Positions 31,553-38,969 of a stretch of DNA of 64,000 nucleotides are shown here, in pieces (the first letter of the stretch is position 1; every line of letters starts with the position of its first letter). The position numbers and the translations under genes were made by a program. The notes beneath the pieces are model-generated. The model did not search any database. It was not told the DNA's origin and saw only the letters and a program-made list of their open reading frames with translations. The stretch comes from Bryum argenteum (taxonomy: Eukaryota; Streptophyta; Bryopsida; Bryales; Bryaceae), in assembly GCA_037043015.1 (NCBI GenBank), contig CM073327.1, positions 18,334,727 through 18,398,726 on the forward strand. Direction: 5' to 3'.

Positions 31553-32257
31553 ATGACGCCTAGCCAGGAGCGGAAGATAGCGAGAGACAAGGACCGCAAG
31601 AGGAAAGGAAAGAAGCAAAGGAGATTTCACAAGATTCTCATAGATCCCACGCAACATGCTTTTCCGGGGTGGGCGCAAGTAGAGGAACCGTGGACCCTTA
31701 AGACTTGCAAGTGGTACATTGCTTGGTGCCACATCGGCCATTTGTTTCCACACTATCGTCACGAGTTTCATCGCCGCCTGAATTGCGCAAATTTGCACTA
31801 TTGCCATCACGATGAATTTGTGCAACGATGCATTGAAGTGTGGAAGTTCCTCTACGCCGGTGTGCATGTGGTGAGCAACGAGGTTTCGTACAACATAGCA
31901 CAAATGGTGTACGCGGAGATAATTTTGCAGAGGGAGGTGGATTGGAGGACGTTAAAAAAATCCCCTCAAACAATTAAGCCAACAGAATCCCATATTCCGC
32001 GAGCTCCTTATCCAGCGGCCAACCCACGAGAAGGGCTTACAACGCCTAGGGGTTACAAAGGAGGAATCCCTGATGAGGACATAGTTTGGTCAGATTCGGA
32101 AGAAGAAGGGACCGAAAGGCGAGAAGTGGATGAAGGGGAGCCGAACCAAACGATTGAGGAAGGTCAGGCACATTTTGATGAAGGGGGGCCAAGCCAAGTT
32201 TGTACAGAAGGGGGGCCAAGCCAACTTTACAATGAAGGGGGCCCAAGCGAAGAATGA
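31553..32257 (+). CDS. Short WCHI-domain protein (234 aa, intact)
   Basis: Starts MTPSQERKIARDKDRKRKGK; an in-frame non-ATG extension exists upstream but the family N-terminus begins here. The WCHI domain spans about residues 35-135: FPGWAQVEEPW, YIAWCHIGHLFPHYRHEFH, NCANLHYCHHDEFVQRCIEVW, NEVSYNIAQMVYAEIIL, VDWRTL. It ends after a proline segment (PRAPYPAANPREGLT) and an acidic tail with tandem EGGPSQ repeats. It has no coiled coil, so it is either a naturally short paralogue or a C-terminally truncated one. It is most similar to the gene at 26,910. Cargo of Element II, directly before the transposase. Confidence 0.8.
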   Translation: MTPSQERKIARDKDRKRKGKKQRRFHKILIDPTQHAFPGWAQVEEPWTLKTCKWYIAWCHIGHLFPHYRHEFHRRLNCANLHYCHHDEFVQRCIEVWKFLYAGVHVVSNEVSYNIAQMVYAEIILQREVDWRTLKKSPQTIKPTESHIPRAPYPAANPREGLTTPRGYKGGIPDEDIVWSDSEEEGTERREVDEGEPNQTIEEGQAHFDEGGPSQVCTEGGPSQLYNEGGPSEE

Positions 32258-32800
32258 CTGGTAGTTAGTTAATCACGTTTTTTTAGCAATTGTAGAAAAG
32301 TAGTATACTCAATACCAAACACTAAGTGCAATTGCCATTTTGTATGCAAAAACGTTGAATGTGAATATGAAGTTTTTGATTTTCTTCAATTTAAATATTC
32401 TTGGTGAATGAAATCTCACTATTGCATGTGGTATAAGCATAAGGGAAAAACCTTCAATGTCCGAGGTACCGTCATTGATACATGGCAATTTTTATCATTC
32501 TTAATTATTTAGGAAACGTGGATTGAGCAATATTCATCCCTTTATTTTTTGGATTTGGAGCAAGAGAAGTTAAAACTCTAGTTTCTAATATGAGTCCTTA
32601 TTGTTCTCTCTCTTGCCTTCGCATGTTCTCTTTATTTTTATTTATTTATTTTCTTTTAAAAAGAAAAGCATTATTGCGAATCAAACATTTTTGAGCCACA
32701 TGGTCTCCAGGATTCTAGTTAATAATAGCTGTACTGCGTGGACCATGGATATTGACTTGGAGAGTAAAGTGCTCTTCGTCGGAAAAATCTGTCATCACTG
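32258..32800. other. Spacer before transposase gene
   Basis: AT-rich; no coding signal found. Confidence 0.5.
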
Positions 32801-32804
32801 TGGC

Positions 32805-32985
32805 GACCGGCGGTCCAACTGGGTCAGGGCTAGGGCGACCGGCGGTCCAGCTAGCGCGATGAAGTCAAGGCCAGGGCGACCGCCAGTTCACATGGCGCGA
32901 CAGCGTTGTTGTTAGGGCGACCGCCGATCTGGCTGTGGCGACCGCCGATCTGGCTGTGGCGACCGCCGATCTGGCTGTGGAGTAT
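32805..32985. repeat. GC-rich island upstream of the hAT transposase
   Basis: Units GCGACCGGCGGTCCA and three tandem GGCGACCGCCGATCTGGCTGT copies. Ends about 175 bp before the transposase ATG. Confidence 0.85.
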
Positions 32986-33160
32986 ATAAGGAGTCGTTCA
33001 CGGGCTCGAAGCCACTTTCCTTTGCGCTTGGCCCGTTGTCTTGGGTCTCCCCATGAGAAGCCCCCTGCTCGGTCTATATGTGCAAAGAGTAACTTGAGCC
33101 CTTGTAGTGCGTGTTGTCGTCACCAGTTTCATTGCAGCGGCGGAGGTGCGGTTTCGGAAC

Positions 33161-36100
33161 ATGGAGCATTCTTCCCAATCCAACGGGGTACCAGATAATA
33201 GAAGAAACACTCGCAAATGGGACGAGTGGCTACGAGTATCCACGGAACGGAACGACAAGCCAAATACTCGCGTGTGCTTATTCTGTGGAAAAAGCACAGT
33301 CTTTGTAAGGCAACGAGCATTAGCTCATTTCGGATATCCTCACAATTCCCCATTACCCCGGTGTACGAGGTTGCCCCGTGGAGTTCTTGAGCTATTCCGT
33401 GACTGCGGAGGGATAGTTCCAAAGAACAACATTTCTTATGCGGATGTTGTTCCTGACTCACGAGTGGATGCCGGCATACCATATGCGGCAAGGAAAACTA
33501 TAGAGAACATAGATACCCCTCGCATCAACTCTGTACAAGTGCCATCCCCTAACCTAAGGTCTAATCAGGTGCCATCCTCTAACAAGGGGAGTCATGGCAG
33601 CAATGGACAAAGGATCTCTACACTCTCTAGTGGACGGCGACATGGGCAAAGGAGTATGGAGGATAGTTTTGATCTTGCCACTAGGCAAAATTTGGATGCA
33701 AAGTGGGCTTCATTTTTCTATGAGGCAAACATTGCATTCAATGTCGTACGACATCCAACATTCATAAGTGCCGTTCAAGAGACAGCAAAGGCCGGTATTG
33801 GTGGATATCAACCACCCTCGTATCATGCTATTAGAACTACGATGCTCGATGCGAAGAAGGCAGCTGTGCAAAGGTCAGTAGAGGATCGAACAAAACTTTC
33901 TATCGAGAAGTACGGAGGAACAATATGCTCAGATGGGTGGTCGGATGTCACAAGTAGACCACTCATTAACATGATGCTCGTTTGCCCAGTGGGAGAGGTG
34001 TTTTTGGGATCAGTGGATACTACAGGGAAGAAAAAGGACATCGCTTATGTGGCAAATGAAATGGCGAAGTACATAGAGGAGGTTGGACCACAAAACATCG
34101 TGCAGATATGCACCGACAATGCAAGCTCCATGTTAGGTGCTGTAAAGAAGTTGCAGATAGACTATCCTCACTTGTATGGACAAGGTTGTGCGGCACATAT
34201 TCTAGACCTCCTTCTGGAAGATTGGGGGAAAGAGGCGTGGGTTAAGCATTTGGTGGAGCAAGCCAAGAGAGTGTACACATTTATTAAGGGGTCCCACGTC
34301 CCCCTTGCTCTATTCAGGAAGTACTCACCGAAGCTGCAGCTCAAGGTACCACCTCAGACTCGATTTGCAACAAACTACTTGATGATAGAGCGGTTGTTAA
34401 AGCTACAACAACCTCTGAACAACATGGTGATTGATGCGGAGTGGCATGTGTTTGTCCAAACATTGTTCAACAGGCAAAACAGTCACCAGTTACAGACAAA
34501 GGCAAGGAATGTGCGGAATAGCATTAGGAGCGATGAGTTCTGGGAGAATTGTACGAAGTTTGTGAAAGTAGTTGAACCAGTACTCCTAGCTCTTCGGGAG
34601 TTTGACGGGGAAGTACCAGCCATGCCTAGGGCGTATGTGATCATGTCGGACCTTAAGGAACACGTGTTCTCTTTGCGTGAACCTCCATTCGAACTATCCC
34701 CCGACATTGCTACAAAATACGAGGATGCATTTCAAAAACGATGGGAGATGATGCTCACAGACCTCCACTATGCAGCAGCTTTGTTGAACCCTTATTTGAC
34801 AAATATTGGAGCAATTCAAAACAATGGAGAAGCGAAAAGAGCTTTAAACCGGGTCATAAGGAAGCTTAGCGCCCCAATGGGAGTGGTCTATGAGGAAGTG
34901 GTGCGGGAACTCATACAATATGAGGAGAGGACGGGTCCATTTAACACCAATTCAGAGGCCCCTGATCCAGCTCACTGTGACTTGTTACCACATCAATGGT
35001 GGCATCAAGTCGGGGGGAATGCCTTGCCAAAAATTGCGAAGAGGATTTTGGCATTGACATGTTCAGCTTCATCATGTGAGAGGAATTGGAGCATGGACTC
35101 TTTCGTGCACAACAAAGTGAGGAATCGGTTGTCAACTTCCAAAGCAGAGGACCTTGTGTACATCTATGCGAACGCCAAACTCGAGCGCCAGAAACGTACC
35201 AAATCACCGAGAACGTGGTACGAAAATTACTTAGAAGAAGAGGACTCTGACGAAGAAGACTATGTACCCGACAATGAATGGGATGATGGTGTATTCATGG
35301 ATAACCCGGAGGCGGATGACGAGAATTATGTCAATGACGGTAGCCAACACGACGACCTAGAGAATTGGAACGACAACGAAGGAAACATGACTATTCATGT
35401 CAAGGACCCGTTTGAGTTCGATGACGACCAGGATGTTCCACAACTGCCTCGCCAGTTTGCGGTATTTGCCAGCAACACAGAAGAAGAAGGAGTGACAAAT
35501 TTACAACTCCAAGAGAGTACCAACCTAGCGAAACAAGACTTGGTAAACCAGATGGATGAAGAGAACATTGGTCCACTTAAAGGCAGCCCACACTCTAACA
35601 ACGACGATAAACTTGAGAGTGTGAAGGGCATGGTTACCACGACAGGAGTTCAAATGGACCAAATTAAAGTGGAACCTGACGATGTATCCAATTCAGGTTG
35701 CATGGAAGTGGGGTCACCTAGAGTTTCAACCATTCGATCAAGGAATTCAACTCTTAACGGAGATGACTCCGATGTACCTCTACAACAATTGTTCCCAAAG
35801 GTTACCCAACCTAAAGGGGCCCATACAACTCGTATGGTATTGCCGAAGATGGAGGTCAAGATAGAACCAACAAGTCCAACATGCAACCGGGCATTGGCAG
35901 TGGCACGAGACGTTGGGCCATCTACACAACCTCGCAATCGTATTACACGAGGCCAGAAGCGTTTGAGGAAGGCACACAATCGACGATGTCGAAAAGGAGC
36001 ACGCGTACATGAAGAAGTCCATGCTGGGATTGTTTCATCCAATAATCGGAATACACGTACAATGCGCCATCTACCACTGAACGCAAACGGGATCACTAAT

Positions 36101-36319
36101 GCTTCACGGCCCTTGAAGCGCCTCGTTACAGTTAACAAGAAAACAACTACGGACACGGAATTGCGCAATTTGGCGAGTGAGGTTGAGTGTGAAGTACGCA
36201 ATGAGACAGAGGATGAAGATGAGGATGGCGACCAAAGCACTGATGACTCTCTAGGTGAAACCGATCCAAACGCAGATGAAGTATCAAGCGACGATACGTA
36301 TACATTGAGGGATACCTAA
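33161..36319 (+). CDS. hAT superfamily transposase (1052 aa, intact)
   Basis: An unbroken ORF starting MEHSSQSNGVPDNRR. A BED-like zinc finger lies near residues 20-70 (RKWDEWLRV, CLFCGK, ALAHFGY). A DUF659-type catalytic core follows: the first Asp in ICSDGWSDVTSRP (about 256) and the second in QICTDNASSMLGA (about 317). The hAT C-terminal dimerisation region at about 610-680 holds the Glu in SASSCERNWS and VRNRLSTSKAEDLVYIYAN. All three presumed catalytic acids are present. A long acidic tail (DSDEEDYVPDNEWDD) and a basic C-terminal region extend it beyond the usual 650-750 residues. It would excise and insert an element with 8-bp duplications, as seen around Element II, and is the likely mobiliser of both elements. 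A GC-rich island precedes it. Confidence 0.9.
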   Translation: MEHSSQSNGVPDNRRNTRKWDEWLRVSTERNDKPNTRVCLFCGKSTVFVRQRALAHFGYPHNSPLPRCTRLPRGVLELFRDCGGIVPKNNISYADVVPDSRVDAGIPYAARKTIENIDTPRINSVQVPSPNLRSNQVPSSNKGSHGSNGQRISTLSSGRRHGQRSMEDSFDLATRQNLDAKWASFFYEANIAFNVVRHPTFISAVQETAKAGIGGYQPPSYHAIRTTMLDAKKAAVQRSVEDRTKLSIEKYGGTICSDGWSDVTSRPLINMMLVCPVGEVFLGSVDTTGKKKDIAYVANEMAKYIEEVGPQNIVQICTDNASSMLGAVKKLQIDYPHLYGQGCAAHILDLLLEDWGKEAWVKHLVEQAKRVYTFIKGSHVPLALFRKYSPKLQLKVPPQTRFATNYLMIERLLKLQQPLNNMVIDAEWHVFVQTLFNRQNSHQLQTKARNVRNSIRSDEFWENCTKFVKVVEPVLLALREFDGEVPAMPRAYVIMSDLKEHVFSLREPPFELSPDIATKYEDAFQKRWEMMLTDLHYAAALLNPYLTNIGAIQNNGEAKRALNRVIRKLSAPMGVVYEEVVRELIQYEERTGPFNTNSEAPDPAHCDLLPHQWWHQVGGNALPKIAKRILALTCSASSCERNWSMDSFVHNKVRNRLSTSKAEDLVYIYANAKLERQKRTKSPRTWYENYLEEEDSDEEDYVPDNEWDDGVFMDNPEADDENYVNDGSQHDDLENWNDNEGNMTIHVKDPFEFDDDQDVPQLPRQFAVFASNTEEEGVTNLQLQESTNLAKQDLVNQMDEENIGPLKGSPHSNNDDKLESVKGMVTTTGVQMDQIKVEPDDVSNSGCMEVGSPRVSTIRSRNSTLNGDDSDVPLQQLFPKVTQPKGAHTTRMVLPKMEVKIEPTSPTCNRALAVARDVGPSTQPRNRITRGQKRLRKAHNRRCRKGARVHEEVHAGIVSSNNRNTRTMRHLPLNANGITNASRPLKRLVTVNKKTTTDTELRNLASEVECEVRNETEDEDEDGDQSTDDSLGETDPNADEVSSDDTYTLRDT

Positions 36320-36689
36320 AGACGAATTATTAGAATTTTGTTATTTTGGATTGGAAGCACGAAGTTCATTGTTAGTACTCGGTACAATACTACAATGTAC
36401 TCCAAGTAGGGCAACTATTAGCTTACAATACTTTGGTATCCTAGTATGTTTTGGGAGTATAATATATATAGTTTGGTATATGTAATAGTTACATCATATA
36501 TATGAATACTATGATTATAGACATGAGCAAATTTGTACTATGAAATGCACCATTGACCTTGTTTCCGATAAAAAGGTATTCATAAAAATGCTTTGAAGCT
36601 CATTTTGTACCAATATGAATTTATTTTTCTTGTTTCATATTCAACCATAGTGCTGGTCACCACACACATCGCCACATGGGCGCTACCCC
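36320..36689. other. 3' flank of the transposase gene
   Basis: AT-rich; no coding signal. Confidence 0.5.
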
Positions 36690-36920
36690 CGCGACGCGAC
36701 CGCGATAGCCATAAGCGACCGACGACGCCCGGGCGATCGTCGTCGGTCGCCGAAATCGACCCGTGATCGCCTACTAGCGGTTGCCGGCGACCGCGGTCTC
36801 CATCTTTGGACCGCCGGCCGCCCTCTCATGGCGGCCCGAGCGTCGGCGATCGCAAAGAGGCGGCGTTCGCCCGATGCGACCGTCGATTGCCTAGCGAGGT
36901 CGCCCACCCGCGGCGCGCCC
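36690..36920. repeat. GC-rich island (right subterminal, Element II)
   Basis: Degenerate GCGACCG, GGTCGCC and GGACCGCCGGCC units. Mirrors the left subterminal island at 13,590-13,890. Confidence 0.75.
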
Positions 36921-37108
36921 ATCGTGACGTGTATTTTGATTTTCCACGTCATTATCAACCCTACGCCACATAGGAAAATAGCTTTTTACCTCAAGGTAAA
37001 TATCAGCAAGTTTTTTACTATGTAATTTTTGGTACGGTCGACATTTTCGTCGACTCGACGTCTAACAGACATGTCCAATACGACAAATCAGACAGACATT
37101 CCGAAAAT

Positions 37109-37130
37109 TGTGTCTAATAAGACAACCCTG
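37109..37130 (-). repeat. Right terminal inverted repeat of Element II
   Basis: Reading inward on the minus strand: CAGGGTTGTCTTATTAGACA plus CA. Subterminal GTCTGTCTGA and GACATGTCTG motifs lie at 37,045-37,100. Confidence 0.85.
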
Positions 37131-37138
37131 CTCCACAT
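37131..37138. repeat. Target site duplication, right copy (Element II)
   Basis: CTCCACAT directly after the right terminus CAACCCTG. Eight-base duplications are the hallmark of hAT transposition. Confidence 0.9.
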
Positions 37139-37297
37139 ATCTCACACATATGGCAAAAGACCATGGCCCTTCTCTTCCTCCCATCCTCTAAACGCTAATA
37201 TCTTTGGATTCTTCAAGATGTCTATGCGCTTCTTCTCAATCCGACCTCGGTCATGTGGCACCATGGATGTACCTGCTACAACAGGTAGTGCCTCCAT
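37131..37297 (-). pseudogene. WCHI coiled-coil gene of Element I, 5' part (split by Element II)
   Basis: Starts ATG at 37297 (MEALPVVAGTSMVPHDRG), aligned with the start of the gene at 24,743. A 1-nt deletion near 37,170, relative to the Element II copy, shifts the frame in the GWEEE region. After that shift it reads FAICVRYVE up to the transposon junction. The remainder is at 13,407-12,227. Joining the two at one copy of the 8-bp repeat gives RYVESCHINKL, matching KYVEWCHINKL of the uninterrupted copy. Confidence 0.8.
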
Positions 37298-37355
37298 CAA
37301 AAAAATCCGTAGAAACGCAAAGTCCCTCTACGAGCAAGCAAGCAGCAACACTGAA

Positions 37356-37378
37356 GTCGATACTAGTCAATGCGCGAA
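37356..37378 (-). promoter_or_regulatory. Shared promoter motif of WCHI genes (Element I copy)
   Basis: Same motif as 24,802-24,824, 60-80 bp before the ATG at 37,297. Confidence 0.5.
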
Positions 37379-37439
37379 AAGGAGGGACTCGCAAAGTGTG
37401 AAAATGGATCACGGTCGCGTTCTTAAGCACAGAGAATAA

Positions 37440-37600
37440 AGCGACCGGCGGTCTGACGACCGCACCGCGGCCGCTCACTGGTCCAAATTTATCGCCCTAT
37501 CTGGACCGCCGATCGCCCCAGCGACCGACGTTCGCCCATCAGCTGGACCGCCGATCGCCCCAGCGACCGACGTTCGCCCATCGACTGTATCGACGGTCGC
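37440..37600. repeat. GC-rich island upstream of WCHI gene (Element I)
   Basis: Shorter version of the 24,890-25,215 island: GCGACCGGCGGTC, GGACCGCCGATCGCCCC, GCGACCGACGTTCGCCCATC. Confidence 0.85.
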
Positions 37601-38969
37601 CCTATTTGCAATCGGGAATTCCCATGTTTATGTTGAATGCGAGGGCATGAGGTTTCGTAGCAGCTCCTACGAGGATGAGATGAGGATAAGATGAGGATGA
37701 ATATTGGATGGGGGAGGGGTAAAAGAGCCCTATAGTTTATAATGTATTAGTTTAAAAACTAAGAAGGTACGCATAGGGTAGGAATTTCGGATCGTGGGTC
37801 CATAATTCCCATTTTATGATCATTCAACTCATAAGAAATGGACAAGAGATGTCTAAATGGATAATAATGAATGGGAGGAAGGATGGGGTGAGAGTTCCTT
37901 GTCCTTTTCGTAGGCATGAAAGGTATATATTATATTGTATGATGTATATTTTAACAAGTCATATTGTGCCTAACGATTTATAATAAGTGATAAAATGTGA
38001 ATTCATTTATAGAGCATCACCCTCTTCAATGCATGAAACACTTTAATGCATCTAACGATTTAATAGCTACAATCTTAGAATGTAATCCAAGGTAGTCAAT
38101 TTCTAGCATCTAGATAAGATACCATTTTTGCTCCAAAACCGCACCTCATATTCTAACATCACATTCAAGAATAATTTCTAGTTTCTTTTTATATCAGTGG
38201 AGCCTTTAATAAATTATAAGTTCTCCATATACAATATCCGAGTATATGTATGCTAATAGATTATCCTTGCAATGAGTTTATTGCCTCATAACATTATATT
38301 ATTGGTTAAATTGGGAGGGGGGAGGATTTTGAAAATTTTGGCAAGTCAAATAATAACACCTTGAAATACAATTAAGTGTAAGGGATTAGTGCATATAGCC
38401 TAGTAAGCACTGAGAGAAATAGTTGCTTACCAAATTAAAAGGTGATATATCATGACATATTATATGTTTGGAGAAGAATGAGTGACCACCATATGAAGGT
38501 AAATATTTGAAGTCAAGAAGACTAATGATTTGCGGACATTCTTATCAACCCATTACTGAGGGTACTTTTGGAACCAATATTTGATGAGTATTTTATGTTG
38601 AGAATTTTGAGAATGTTGAAAATTATATTTAAAAATTGTAATTAAACTTGTATCGATCTAAATCCGTATTACACCACAAGAGTATCCAATGAGCTTAAAA
38701 TTACATTTTTCATCTATCATGGTCACGGCTCTTGGCAAACTGCCCATGACCATGAGAATCATTTTCATTTGGGAATGAGAAATAGGAAGAACCTAGTGGG
38801 AATGAGAGGGAATGAGGGGGGATGAGGGGGATTGAAGGGGGAATGGGGGAGATGCTTGAAGCGGTTAATTCAAAATTTGAATATTGCATAAAGAGGATCC
38901 AAGAACAAGAGCGGGAGCTCTCGCGATGTCGCCCCTGCAGAGTGCCGGTTGCCTCGAAGTGCTCCGCTG
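37600..38969. repeat. Segmental duplication B, copy 2 (Element I backbone)
   Basis: Non-coding, colinear with 25,216-26,560. Similarity ends abruptly after GCTCCGCTG at about 38,969, where Element I is cut off. Confidence 0.85.

Larger units (their letters stand above)
13408..37130. mobile_element. Element II: complete 23.7-kb multigene hAT-type transposon
   Basis: The termini are inverted repeats of 20-22 bp with two mismatches (CAGGGTTGTCTTGCTAGACA left; CAGGGTTGTCTTATTAGACA right, read inward). A perfect 8-bp target duplication flanks it, and removing it restores the local reading frame of the interrupted WCHI gene. It contains a full-length hAT transposase (33161-36319) about 0.8 kb from the right end. 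Cargo, left to right: kinase-like gene (-), WCHI-RING gene (+), WCHI coiled-coil gene (-), WCHI coiled-coil gene (+), short WCHI gene (+). GC-rich islands precede each gene and sit inside both termini. A CACTA element (14,707-18,789) is a later insertion, so the original length was about 19.6 kb. Confidence 0.85.
9110..38969. mobile_element. Element I: giant hAT-type transposon, internally deleted and right-truncated, containing Element II
   Basis: The left end CAGGGTTGTCTTATTAGACA starts at 9110, followed by repeated CAGACAGACA motifs and a GC-rich island (9305-9535) colinear with the left end of Element II. A solo-LTR-like insertion occupies 9609-11046. At about 11,275 the sequence jumps to the 3' part of the WCHI-RING gene, so the kinase-like gene and most of the WCHI-RING gene are deleted. 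The WCHI gene then runs to 13,407, where Element II begins, and resumes at 37,131. Homology with Element II stops at about 38,969. The expected right terminus and a second copy of the flank ATTCTCGG were not found. Confidence 0.75.

Noticed and set aside
33107-33160. Upstream extension of the transposase
   Set aside because: The extra 18 codons begin with a non-ATG codon; the first ATG is at 33161.
13408-37130. Element II as a chance pairing of two separate small elements, each giving one terminus
   Set aside because: The flanks are the two halves of one gene, the 8-bp duplication is perfect and the frame is restored locally. Two unrelated insertions would not do this. An assembly artefact remains possible and is listed as the check.
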